Below, piece by piece: positions 1 to 6,772 of a stretch of DNA of 10,380 nt (within the stretch, counting starts at the first letter, position 1; each line of letters opens with the position of its first letter). The notes beneath the pieces are model-generated. The model made no database searches. It was not told the DNA's origin and was given only the letters and a program-made list of their open reading frames with translations. This stretch comes from Bacteroidota bacterium. GTDB taxonomy: Bacteria; Bacteroidota; Bacteroidia; Bacteroidales; PUMT01. A program made the position numbers and the translations under genes. Location: NCBI GenBank assembly GCA_003567115.1, contig PXAP01000016.1, positions 1 to 10,380 of the forward strand, given 5' to 3'.

Positions 1-1034
1 CCACCAACAGCGAAGGAACGGCCTACGGTGAAAACGAGGAGTTCACTACAGAGAGCGATCCTTTGGCTGACCTGCCCGTTGTTACCACTTTATCGGTCAA
101 GGATATCACCCATAATTCAGCCACAGTGTCGGGTGATGTGACAAGCGACGGAGGATATTATGTTACTTCAAAGGGTGTTGTCTGGAGTATGGTGGAAAAT
201 CCCACGGTTGAACAAAATGACGGAATGACCGATGAGGGTGAGGGAACCGGAGGGTTTGACAGTAATATCGGGGGACTTTACGAATTAACAACTTATTACG
301 TCCGTGCCTATGCTGAGAATGAGGCTGGTATAGCGTATGGCGAACAACTTAGTTTTGAGACCTATGGTTTTGTGATGGATTTTGATGAAAATATGTATTA
401 TACTGTTAAGATCGGTGAACAGGAGTGGATGGCGGAAAACCTCAAGACCACTACATTAAATAATGGAACTCCAATTCAGGAGGTGGAAGACAATTCAGAA
501 TGGGGCGGTGCAATGGATCCTGCATACTGCTGGTATGAAAACTATGAAGAGAAATTCAAGGATGTCTACGGAGCGCTGTATAATTTTTATACAGTGGCAT
601 CTGGTAATTTATGCCCCGCCGGTTGGCGTGTACCCACCAGGGATGATTGGGATGAGCTTATTGAGTACGCAGGAGGAGAGGAGGTTGCCGGTGGCAAATT
701 GAAGTCGGTTTCGGTTCTCTGGAAAGATCCCAATGAAGGGGCAACCAATGAATTCCGGTTTAACGGCCTTCCCGGAGGAGTTCGTTTTGGCCAGGACACC
801 GGCGAATACTCTGAAGGGGATTTTGCTTATATGAGCGAGGTGGCTTCGTGGTGGGTATATTTCTACCAGTGGGGAGAGGGAGGACGTCAACATGCATTGT
901 TATATAACTCCAATGTCATAGGAATGAGTCATATGCCTGAATCAACCGGACTGTCTGTCCGGTGCGTCAGAGGTGAGCAGGGTGACCTTGAATGGGAGGG
1001 TGAACCGCCTTATCATATTATGCCGCCACAATAA
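1..1034 (+). CDS. FISUMP-domain surface protein with Fn3-like repeats, 5'-partial
   Basis: The reading frame is open from the left edge (first full codon at base 3) to TAA at 1032-1034, so the true start lies outside the window; the TTG at 63 is internal. The visible part opens with the end of one fibronectin-III-like repeat (ending GENEEFTT). A full repeat follows at about 81-363, with the signature YYVRAYAENEAG and an AYGEQLSFET end. A FISUMP domain (Fibrobacter succinogenes major paralogous domain, TIGR02145 type) spans about 396-974: IGEQEWMAENLKTT, YGALYNFYTV, CPAGWRVPT and the closing LSVRCVRG are all present. FISUMP proteins are usually secreted or surface lipoproteins of Bacteroidota and Fibrobacterota, of mostly unknown function; adhesion or carbohydrate binding is only a guess. 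The short acidic tail after the domain shows no type IX secretion sorting domain. The N-terminal signal would be outside the window. Family assignment is strong, function unknown. Confidence 0.88.
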   Translation, partial: TNSEGTAYGENEEFTTESDPLADLPVVTTLSVKDITHNSATVSGDVTSDGGYYVTSKGVVWSMVENPTVEQNDGMTDEGEGTGGFDSNIGGLYELTTYYVRAYAENEAGIAYGEQLSFETYGFVMDFDENMYYTVKIGEQEWMAENLKTTTLNNGTPIQEVEDNSEWGGAMDPAYCWYENYEEKFKDVYGALYNFYTVASGNLCPAGWRVPTRDDWDELIEYAGGEEVAGGKLKSVSVLWKDPNEGATNEFRFNGLPGGVRFGQDTGEYSEGDFAYMSEVASWWVYFYQWGEGGRQHALLYNSNVIGMSHMPESTGLSVRCVRGEQGDLEWEGEPPYHIMPPQ

Positions 1035-1062
1035 AATCTATGCTGTCAGTCTTTTTCGGTCT

Positions 1063-1204
1063 CATGATTCATCTGATGTGCTGTCCGGATTGTCTCCCAC
1101 TGCGATGTATGACCTTTTTTAAGACCGCATGGTTCATCTGATGTGCTGTTCGGATTGCCTTCCACTGCTTTGTATGACCTTCTTCAAGGCCGCATGGTTT
1201 ATGA
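1063..1204. repeat. 65-bp tandem repeat, two full copies plus a short third start
   Basis: Copy 1 is 1063-1127 and copy 2 is 1128-1192. Both begin CATGRTTCATCTGATGTGCT and run through TGTATGACCTT to the end CCG. By eye they differ at 9 of 65 positions (about 86% identity), with no insertions or deletions; seven differences are transitions. A third copy starts at 1193 (CATGGTTTAT) but breaks down after about 10 bases. The unit length is not a multiple of three and the block lies between two convergent stop codons, so it is very probably non-coding. Each unit contains the small palindrome CATCTGATG. An 8-bp inverted pair, GTATGACC (1172-1179) and GGTCATAC (1213-1220), links copy 2 to the flank. 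The role is unknown; mRNA 3'-end structure or a remnant of a larger array are possible. Confidence 0.85.
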
Positions 1205-1226
1205 GTGCCCGTGGTCATACCAATGT

Positions 1227-1454
1227 TTACAGGGCATTAAACTCTCCGCTGATCCTGACCTCTACGGGGAGCCCCTCTATTTCGACAGGAAAGAGATCCC
1301 TGGTGGGCCGGTCATCCTTTGCCATGGAGATCACCAGGCATGTCCTGCCGTCATTTGTTTTTCCGGTACCGATCCCGGTTACATTTTCCAGCCCCATCCA
1401 TATCTGCTCATACCGCTTTATGATCTCTTCCGCCTTTTTGAGTGAACTGCTCAT
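1227..1454 (-). CDS. Small protein resembling the N-terminal domain of the adjacent serine protease
   Basis: This 75-residue frame starts at ATG 1454, 58 bases downstream of the protease stop on the same strand, so the two are probably co-transcribed. After a helical, charged N-terminus (LKKAEEIIKRYEQIW) it carries ENVTGIGTGK, CLVISMAKDD, then the pattern P-x-E-I-E-G-L-P-V-E-V followed by GEFNAL. The neighbouring protease has the same order near its own N-terminus: VVATGIGYK, CIVCSVETK, then P-x-S-V-D-G-I-P-T-D-V and a glycine. I read this as a free-standing paralogue of that domain. No signal peptide or membrane segment is visible, so it is likely cytoplasmic. No clear Shine-Dalgarno precedes the start, as is usual in Bacteroidota. 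It has no catalytic residues of its own. Binding or modulating the protease is inference only; a truncated duplicate is the alternative. Confidence 0.72.
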   Translation of the reverse strand: MSSSLKKAEEIIKRYEQIWMGLENVTGIGTGKTNDGRTCLVISMAKDDRPTRDLFPVEIEGLPVEVRISGEFNAL

Positions 1455-1512
1455 AGTTACTATATTTTAAATGACTCTTTGACACTTCCGGTTGTTATAT
1501 TATTGTCAACTG

Positions 1513-2514
1513 TCAGGCCAGGGTAAGGTCCATCTCACCAAAAACGTTCTGTATCCTGTTAATTACGGTTGTATTGATACTGCCTGCAAAAAGCAGACCC
1601 ACGACATCATTGTCCTCAGTAAGCACCACCGAACCGCTGTCACCTCCCTGGCTCATCGCTCCGGCAATAAGCTGGTCGGTGAACAGGGCTGTTTTCCCGG
1701 CTCCGAAATTCACACGTACGGTTGCATCAACCTGTTCAATTACACCTGAGGTAAGACCGGTGGTGCGGCCTGATTTTTTAACTTCCATATCAAGATCTGC
1801 CTCGGTAACCCCGGCAATACTGCCTGCGTGAAGAATTTCATTTATCACATCACTTTCATTCAACGGGCTGGCGATGGCACAGTCAACCAGGTTGGTGGCA
1901 CTTTTTATGTTCCCGGAATACAGGCGTGTACCGCTTCCCGTAAGGCGGGAAAAGAAATTAAACAGGCCGGTGAAGACTCTTGCTGCCCGGCACCTTCCGG
2001 TATCATTTTCAAAAATTACCGGAACAAAATCATCAAGCTTTGCTATCTGGTCATCCGGCCCCTTACCTCCGTCATGGGGGCCGGGCTGCAGGATCATATC
2101 TCCCCTGCCGGCCTGGTTGGAGTTGGCAAGCACATGGTTATTGGAGAGAATAAAGGTGTTTTCCCCCCTCTTTACCAGGCAGCCAAGGGTTCCGGCTGTA
2201 ACCCGGAAGTGACCTATGCTCACGCCACCCGGTGCAGGGCGGAACCTGCCGGTGGGTACCCGGAGGGTGTGGATCACTCCGACGGTATGAACATCAGTAG
2301 GGATACCATCGACAGAAGGAGGAACAAGATCTTTTTCTCTCAGTGCTGCAGCTGCCACCTTGGTTTCGACCGAACATACTATGCACAGATCACCGGTTCT
2401 TTTGCCCTGTACTCTTTTATAGCCAATTCCGGTGGCAACCACATTTGGCTTTGAAAACAGCCGGGGTGTCAGCCCGGGAAGCAGCTCTCTTATCTTATTA
2501 ACCGAATCTGCCAT
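1513..2514 (-). CDS. Trypsin-like serine protease, cytoplasmic type
   Basis: The 333-residue protein starts at ATG 2514; the same frame meets a stop three codons upstream, which fixes the start region, and GAGG lies 4 bases before the ATG. Residues 20-80 form an N-terminal domain with TGIGYK and the pattern V-D-G-I-P-T-D-V. The chymotrypsin-fold part follows: GTLGCLV (108-114), His127 in SNNHVLA, Asp211 in LVDCAIA, and Ser293 in SQGGDSGSVV, which together give a complete triad. KSGRTTGLTSGVI (247-259) is the segment typical of this S1-like group. There is no signal peptide or transmembrane segment, so activity inside the cell is likely. The N-terminal domain plus S1 domain occurs in many bacterial proteins annotated as trypsin-like peptidase or hypothetical; the substrate is unknown. 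It is followed by the 75-residue paralogue of its N-terminal domain and diverges from the methyltransferase operon. Confidence 0.85.
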   Translation of the reverse strand: MADSVNKIRELLPGLTPRLFSKPNVVATGIGYKRVQGKRTGDLCIVCSVETKVAAAALREKDLVPPSVDGIPTDVHTVGVIHTLRVPTGRFRPAPGGVSIGHFRVTAGTLGCLVKRGENTFILSNNHVLANSNQAGRGDMILQPGPHDGGKGPDDQIAKLDDFVPVIFENDTGRCRAARVFTGLFNFFSRLTGSGTRLYSGNIKSATNLVDCAIASPLNESDVINEILHAGSIAGVTEADLDMEVKKSGRTTGLTSGVIEQVDATVRVNFGAGKTALFTDQLIAGAMSQGGDSGSVVLTEDNDVVGLLFAGSINTTVINRIQNVFGEMDLTLA

Positions 2515-2872
2515 AATGCCTCAGGTTTGGTTACAGGATCATGGAGATAAAATTCTGTATGCCGGGGACAGGAACCGGAAACTATATAAAAATAGAGTAT
2601 TTTTTATTCAAACCTGCAAATTATTAACATCTTTTATAAGGTTTTATTTTTCCGGTTCACTAAAATGCTTTATTTTGCGGCATTTAAATGAACCCACTAT
2701 GTATATTGGAGCAAAAATTAGTAGATCAAATTTTCAAACCGCTGTTTATCAATGCAATTTATATTTGAATTTTTGTAAAAAATCATCATTTTTGTTTCTT
2801 GGAGTAAATCAAATTTATTAATTCAATCTGCCTGACCAGATCCGGTATGGCAGGCTTTTTTAAAACCATAAT
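2515..2872. other. AT-rich divergent intergenic region
   Basis: This 358-base gap separates the minus-strand protease from the plus-strand methyltransferase and must hold both promoters. It is clearly richer in A and T than the flanking genes, especially 2580-2825, and no plausible small gene was seen. One exact match to the Bacteroidota -7 consensus TAnnTTTG occurs on the plus strand at 2760-2767 (TATATTTG), about 105 bases before the methyltransferase start. No good TTTG -33 element sits at the expected distance, so this is only a candidate. A minus-strand match (CAAATTTA on the plus strand, 2810-2817) also lacks a -33 partner. Such matches arise easily by chance in AT-rich DNA. Confidence 0.5.
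2828..2861 (+). terminator. Terminator-like hairpin plus T-run in the methyltransferase leader
   Basis: CTGCC (2828-2832) pairs with GGCAG (2849-2853) and ACC (2835-2837) with GGT (2844-2846), separated by a 2x2 mismatch and closed by a 6-base loop. GC and six T residues (2856-2861) follow. The T-run ends 11 bases before the ATG at 2873. No plus-strand gene lies just upstream, so this does not end a preceding gene. It could act as an attenuator or leader structure of the methyltransferase-permease operon. The stem is short and interrupted, so a chance origin cannot be excluded. Confidence 0.4.
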
Positions 2873-3700
2873 ATGAAAATGAAAAATATATTGATCGTGC
2901 CGGTAGTGGCAGGTATGTGCCTGATGCTGGCTTTTACTGCCCGGGTAAATGCCCAGGATCTTGATGTGCCTTATGTGCCCACACCCCACGATGTTGTGGC
3001 CGCGATGCTTGACGTTACCAATGTTGGCCCGGGGGATTACGTCATTGACCTGGGATCGGGTGACGGACGCATTGTTATTGCAGCCGCAGAAAGGGGAGCC
3101 TTGGGCCATGGTATTGACCTTAACCCGGAAAGGGTTGAGGAAGGTGAAGAGAATGCCCGGAGAGCCGGTGTATCGGATAAGGTGGTTTTTATCGAGGGCG
3201 ATCTTTTTGAAGCTGATATCAGCGAAGCTACCGTTATAACCATGTATCTTCTTACTTCAGTGAATATGAAGCTTAAACCGGTTCTTCTTGAAGAACTAAG
3301 ACCGGGGACAAGGATAGTTTCTCACAGCTTCAGCATGGGCAGCTGGGAGGCTGACGAACATCTTGTTGTTGATAACCGTAATGTTTATTACTGGGTAATA
3401 CCGGCCAATATAGGAGGGCTGTGGGAATGGAGAACCGGGGGTGAGAGTTTTACAATGACTGCCGGACAGGATTTTCAAAAGGCCAGAATTGACCTTTCTT
3501 CGGGCAACAGGTCATTAACGGTTCGGAATCCTTTACTTAAAGGCGACAGGCTAAGCTTTTCAGCTTCAGATAATCAAAATGGCATTCGTTACATTTTCAG
3601 CGGCAGGGTTGATGGTAACCGCATAACAGGTACAACCCAGATCCGCTCCGGTAACAGGCGTACTGTAGAGAACTGGTCAGCAACGCTCAGGAGAAGATGA
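2873..3700 (+). CDS. Exported class I SAM-dependent methyltransferase
   Basis: The 275-residue protein starts with a signal peptide: a KMK n-region, a hydrophobic core to about residue 23, and probable cleavage after VNA (27/28). The mature part opens with VPYVPTPHDVV, then the Rossmann methyltransferase core: motif I VIDLGSGDGRI (57-67), the ribose-contacting acidic residue in GIDLNPE (Asp81), EGDLFEADI (107-115) and VITMYLL (about 120). ELRPGTRIVSHSFSMGSW (from about 144) is typical of this group, which resembles the FAM173/ATPSCKMT type of protein lysine methyltransferase. Residues 190-275 form a beta-rich C-terminal domain with alternating short strands and glycines, of unknown role. Exported relatives of this layout occur in other bacteria, but how the enzyme would get SAM outside the cytoplasm is unclear and its substrate is unknown. 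A second ATG at codon 3 is a possible start. It overlaps the permease by 4 bases and is presumably translationally coupled to it. Confidence 0.85.
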   Translation: MKMKNILIVPVVAGMCLMLAFTARVNAQDLDVPYVPTPHDVVAAMLDVTNVGPGDYVIDLGSGDGRIVIAAAERGALGHGIDLNPERVEEGEENARRAGVSDKVVFIEGDLFEADISEATVITMYLLTSVNMKLKPVLLEELRPGTRIVSHSFSMGSWEADEHLVVDNRNVYYWVIPANIGGLWEWRTGGESFTMTAGQDFQKARIDLSSGNRSLTVRNPLLKGDRLSFSASDNQNGIRYIFSGRVDGNRITGTTQIRSGNRRTVENWSATLRRR

Positions 3701-5040
3701 TGCAATCCGCCCCGTCAGGCCGTCCTCTTCCCTCTTTTACGATTCTCAGCTCATTGGCTGTGGTTGTCGGTATAGTAGTCGGTATCGGTATTTTTCGTCT
3801 GCCACCCATTGTAGCTGCCGGTTCAGCCGGGGAGCTGCAGTTTATCATGTTCTGGGTTGCCGGTGGACTTATTTCACTGACGGGGGCTCTGTGCTACGCT
3901 GAGATCTCATCATCAATGCCCGATGCAGGGGGTGAATATTATTTTCTGAGAAAGGCATTCGGACCGGCAACAGGCTTTTTCCTCTCATGGGGCAGGATGA
4001 CGGTAATACAGACCGGCTCAATTGCCCTTGTTGCCTTCATTCTGGGCGACTATGCATCAGTAATCCTTGACCTTGGCACCTACAGCTCCTCAATATATGC
4101 GGCGGCCGCGGTAATCCTTCTCACCGGCCTCAATATTCTGGGTACCCTTCATTCCAAACGTACGCAGAATGTTCTTACCTCCGTTATAGTGGCTACACTT
4201 GTAATAACAGCAATTGCCGGTCTTGTCCATTCACCCGGGGGAGCTGTTTCAGGTTTGACCCTTTCGGGGAAAAATACGCAACTTTTTTCCGGGGGTGCTC
4301 CCGGACTGGCCATGATCTTTGTGTTGCTGACCTACGGGGGCTGGAGTGAGGCTGCGTATCTCACCGGCGAACTTCATAACGTAAAGCGAAACATTGTAAA
4401 GACACTTGTTTTTGGCATAACCATCATCACGGTATTGTATGTCGTTGTCAATCTTGCTTATTTGCATGTACTGGGTTTTGAGACCCTCAGGGAGGCAGAA
4501 GCTGTAGGCTATGATCTGACCAGCAGAATTTTCGGTCCGGCCGGCTCCATGCTGGTGGTTATGATCGTGATCCTTTCTGCCCTGTCCACGGCAAATGCCA
4601 CCATAATTACAGGTTCCCGCACTAATTACGCGATTGGCAGGGATTTTAAGCTTTTGAGTTTCATGGGAAGATGGAACAAAAGCCGTAATACACCGGTCAT
4701 TGCTCTATCAGTACAGGGAGTCATTGCTCTTATCCTTGTCACTCTTGGAGCATGGTCCCAGCAGGCAGTTGAAACGATGGTTGACTATACTGCTCCGGTT
4801 TTCTGGTTATTTATATTACTTACCACCCTGACTCTGTTTGTTTTCAGGTATCGCAAAGGTATTTCCCGGCCCGCTTACAGGGTTCCCCTTTATCCTCTGC
4901 CTCCTCTGCTGTTTCTTATTGCCTGCATATATATGCTATATTCAAGCATAGCCTATACCGGTGCGGGAGCCCTGGCAGGTGCAGCCATTCTTGTGGCGGG
5001 CGTTCCGGTATATTTCATTGCCCGGAGATATCAGCGGTAG
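3697..5040 (+). CDS. APC-family amino acid permease
   Basis: The 447-residue, highly hydrophobic protein belongs to the amino acid-polyamine-organocation superfamily. TM1 carries the unwound-helix motif GIVVGIGIF (25-33). TM2 is followed by the signature AEISSSMPDAGGEYYFLRKA (68-87), and a TM6-type segment has YGGWSEAAYLTGEL with HNVKRNI after it. About 12 membrane helices are visible, the usual number, and the length is normal, so it looks intact. It most resembles the LAT/SteT-like branch (exchangers or symporters for neutral amino acids), but the substrate cannot be read from sequence. The ATG at 3697 overlaps the methyltransferase stop in ATGA, indicating one operon and coupled translation; the next codon is also ATG and could serve instead. 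Why a permease is coupled to an exported methyltransferase is not clear. Confidence 0.9.
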   Translation: MMQSAPSGRPLPSFTILSSLAVVVGIVVGIGIFRLPPIVAAGSAGELQFIMFWVAGGLISLTGALCYAEISSSMPDAGGEYYFLRKAFGPATGFFLSWGRMTVIQTGSIALVAFILGDYASVILDLGTYSSSIYAAAAVILLTGLNILGTLHSKRTQNVLTSVIVATLVITAIAGLVHSPGGAVSGLTLSGKNTQLFSGGAPGLAMIFVLLTYGGWSEAAYLTGELHNVKRNIVKTLVFGITIITVLYVVVNLAYLHVLGFETLREAEAVGYDLTSRIFGPAGSMLVVMIVILSALSTANATIITGSRTNYAIGRDFKLLSFMGRWNKSRNTPVIALSVQGVIALILVTLGAWSQQAVETMVDYTAPVFWLFILLTTLTLFVFRYRKGISRPAYRVPLYPLPPLLFLIACIYMLYSSIAYTGAGALAGAAILVAGVPVYFIARRYQR

Positions 5041-5104
5041 AAATGATACAGCCGGCCTTATTGATTTCCTTACCTGCCGATCTGTTTTATCAGCATGGCT
5101 GCGG

Positions 5105-5136
5105 CAGATAAGGGTTAGCTTGAGTTTCTTTATCTG
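5105..5136. other. Inverted repeat in the convergent gap
   Basis: CAGATAAGGG (5105-5114) pairs with TCTTTATCTG (5127-5136), giving a 10-bp stem with two G-U pairs in RNA and a 12-base loop. An overlapping 6-bp pair, CTGCCG (5074-5079) with CGGCAG (5102-5107), could form instead. Both lie between the converging permease and the SIS gene remnant, where a transcription end is expected. Neither is followed by a T-run on either strand, so a classic intrinsic terminator is not supported. Confidence 0.3.
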
Positions 5137-5194
5137 ACAGGGCGGGTATCAACCGGTTTTAATTGCCTCTCAGTGGCTTGCCCGGCTTTACCTG

Positions 5195-5397
5195 TCATAT
5201 CCCTGCTATCCGGCGCTTGTATTCTGCAAGCGCGGCATCAAGCCTTTCGCGTGCCCGCATCCGAAAGTGTGTACCCACCTTCCGGCTGCAATTGAATCGG
5301 CCATCACACCGGCGGCCTTTTTGATGTTTTCGATCTGTGTCTGTTCGATTTTGTCCATAATGCCACGGGCATTGGTGAGCCATTGTTTTGCAATCAT
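5195..5397 (-). pseudogene. Broken SIS-domain sugar-phosphate isomerase gene, internal deletion
   Basis: The frame from ATG 5397 reads as the N-terminus of a SIS-domain protein of the COG4821/UPF0309 type: a helix with IMDKIEQTQIENIKKAAGVM (13-32), ADSIAAGRWVH, and the phosphosugar-loop start FGCGHA (45-50), where relatives have G-x-G-H-S. It then ends after 13 unrelated residues (stop at 5206). In another frame the same DNA reads ARERLDAALAEYKRRIAGI and stops at 5195, and this resembles the usual C-terminal end of the same family. Intact members are about 240-250 residues, so roughly 180 residues seem lost and the two ends joined out of frame near 5250-5258. The family match of the C-terminal end is from memory and less sure than the N-terminal one. 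The gene follows the MFS transporter by 85 bases on the same strand, fitting a sugar-use operon. A sequencing or assembly error could also produce this. Confidence 0.68.
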
Positions 5398-5407
5398 GTG
5401 TACCTCC
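5398..5407 (-). promoter_or_regulatory. Strong Shine-Dalgarno sequence of the SIS remnant
   Basis: Read on the minus strand, TAAGGAGGTACAC directly precedes the ATG at 5397, giving a near-perfect anti-16S match with a spacing of about 5 bases. It supports 5397 as the original start. Most other starts in this window lack such a site, as is normal in Bacteroidota, so it stands out. Confidence 0.65.
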
Positions 5408-5482
5408 TTATTTTTAATTTTTAATCATTTTGCGGTAAATCTGTTATATGCTATGTATCCTGCCTGTTCCACGCCAATGTGA

Positions 5483-6643
5483 TTATTTCCGCGGGGTGAT
5501 CCTTTTATTTATATGGCTGAACAGCAATCCCGAACAAACAAGGGTGAGGGGAACAATGGCAAGTGATAACCTGAGGCTTAAGGTCTCAGCCAGCACACCC
5601 ACCACAAAGGGGAATATCATCCCGCCAACCAGGGCAATTGCCAGGATAACGCCGAAAGCGGTTCCCGAGAACCTCGGGTAGAGGTCGCCGACATAGGAGA
5701 ATACAAGCGGGAATATGGCGGCAAAGCCGATGCCGGTCAGCAGGAGTCCGGGAAGCGCCACCGCCGGCCCCTGTGAAAAAAGTACCATTACTGCACCCGT
5801 AATCGCGGTAAGGAAGGAGATCATCATGACGATGTTCCTTGACACGTGACGCAGTATTTCACTCAGCGCAATTCTTGCCAGTATCAGTCCCAGCCAGTAG
5901 AGTGAAAGAAAAAGAACGGACCGGCGCGGCTCTATGAGTAGCTCTTCGTTGAGAAAGATGGCCGACCATCCCCCTATTGTCATCTCCAGACCGCTCTGCA
6001 TAAAAAGTATCAGTCCGAAAAGCAGAAGAGTGGTCTCTCTTAACAGCTTCAGACCGTCAGCCAGGGGAAAACCCTGATCATGCTTGGGTGCGGGGAACCT
6101 TATAAAGGCAAAAAGCAGAAGTGGCAGCAATATAAGCGCACCGACAAGCGCGATAAGGCTTTCGTATGAAAACCTGTCCAGCAGCGTTCCAAGGAGAAAG
6201 GGCACACCAAGCGCCCCTATACCGAAGAATACTCCCAGCAGGCTGAGCTTTGCCCCCCTGTTTTCTTCGCTTGTATCGGATACAAGGGCGTTGGTACCCC
6301 CGTTGATAGCTCCTCCGGCAAAACCCACCAGGAAAAGTGATACGCGAAGCATGCCGGTGGAAGGGGAGAAGGCTATGCCCTCCATACCTGCAAATACCAG
6401 CGTGGCGCATATTATAAGCAGACTCTTGTATCCGTACCTGTCCACCACCGGCCCGAAAACCACCGAGCCCCCGAGCATACCCATGTTCATGATAAGAAAG
6501 AGCGAACCGGCATCTGCCAGGTCAATCCTGAATTTTTCAATTACCGAGGGGAGTATGGCGCCAAGTACGGCCATTACAATGCCGAAGATAAGCATACCCA
6601 TGCAGGCTGAGACAAAAATGAGCTTTTTACTGTATTCTGACAT
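5483..6643 (-). CDS. MFS transporter, probable sugar importer
   Basis: The 386-residue protein has the layout of a major facilitator: two blocks of about six helices joined by a cytoplasmic loop around residues 183-200. After TM2 comes a motif A variant, GPVVDRYGYK (64-73). TM4-TM5 contain GFAGGAINGGTNALVSD (107-123), then the ENRG loop and LLGVFFGIGALGVPFL (135-150). This pattern is typical of FucP-like and related carbohydrate-proton symporters. Length and ends look complete. It starts 129 bases downstream of the GH42-type enzyme and is followed by the SIS-domain remnant, so the most likely job is uptake of the sugar released by the enzyme. The actual substrate cannot be read from sequence. 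No Shine-Dalgarno is visible before the ATG. The 129-base gap upstream holds only a weak CCTG/CAGG hairpin and no clear promoter. Confidence 0.87.
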   Translation of the reverse strand: MSEYSKKLIFVSACMGMLIFGIVMAVLGAILPSVIEKFRIDLADAGSLFLIMNMGMLGGSVVFGPVVDRYGYKSLLIICATLVFAGMEGIAFSPSTGMLRVSLFLVGFAGGAINGGTNALVSDTSEENRGAKLSLLGVFFGIGALGVPFLLGTLLDRFSYESLIALVGALILLPLLLFAFIRFPAPKHDQGFPLADGLKLLRETTLLLFGLILFMQSGLEMTIGGWSAIFLNEELLIEPRRSVLFLSLYWLGLILARIALSEILRHVSRNIVMMISFLTAITGAVMVLFSQGPAVALPGLLLTGIGFAAIFPLVFSYVGDLYPRFSGTAFGVILAIALVGGMIFPFVVGVLAETLSLRLSLAIVPLTLVCSGLLFSHINKRITPRK

Positions 6644-6772
6644 TATCTGTTTGTATTGTTTGTTGTTATAAAATCTTATTGCCGGTTAATCAAATCTTTG
6701 CACCAATGACCTTCAACGCCCGGAACACCTGGCAATCAGGCATGTCCGCACTCATAACGGATTCATCTGATT

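Noticed and set aside
1063..1204. Possible CRISPR array
   Set aside because: The 65-bp units are directly adjacent with no spacers, there are only two full copies, and no cas gene is in the window.
860..1204. Diversity-generating retroelement: a FISUMP gene ending in LSVRCVRG could have a variable 3' end with a template repeat downstream
   Set aside because: The downstream repeat does not match the 3' end of the gene, no adenine-biased differences are seen, and no reverse transcriptase is present.
1129..1470. Plus-strand open frames across the tandem repeat and the small minus-strand gene
   Set aside because: Their translations have no domain character and they lie antisense to the 75-residue protein, which has clear family motifs.
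1455..1512. TTGACA in the 58-base gap between the protease and the 75-residue gene, resembling a sigma-70 -35 box
   Set aside because: Bacteroidota promoters use a different consensus, no suitable partner box was found, and the genes look co-transcribed.
2432..2821. Plus-strand open frame of 129 codons reaching into the divergent gap
   Set aside because: It begins antisense to the protease and then reads through AT-rich non-coding DNA; composition and sequence look non-coding.
5150..5157. AACCGGTT palindrome
   Set aside because: An isolated 8-bp palindrome without a second copy or promoter context gives no support for an operator.
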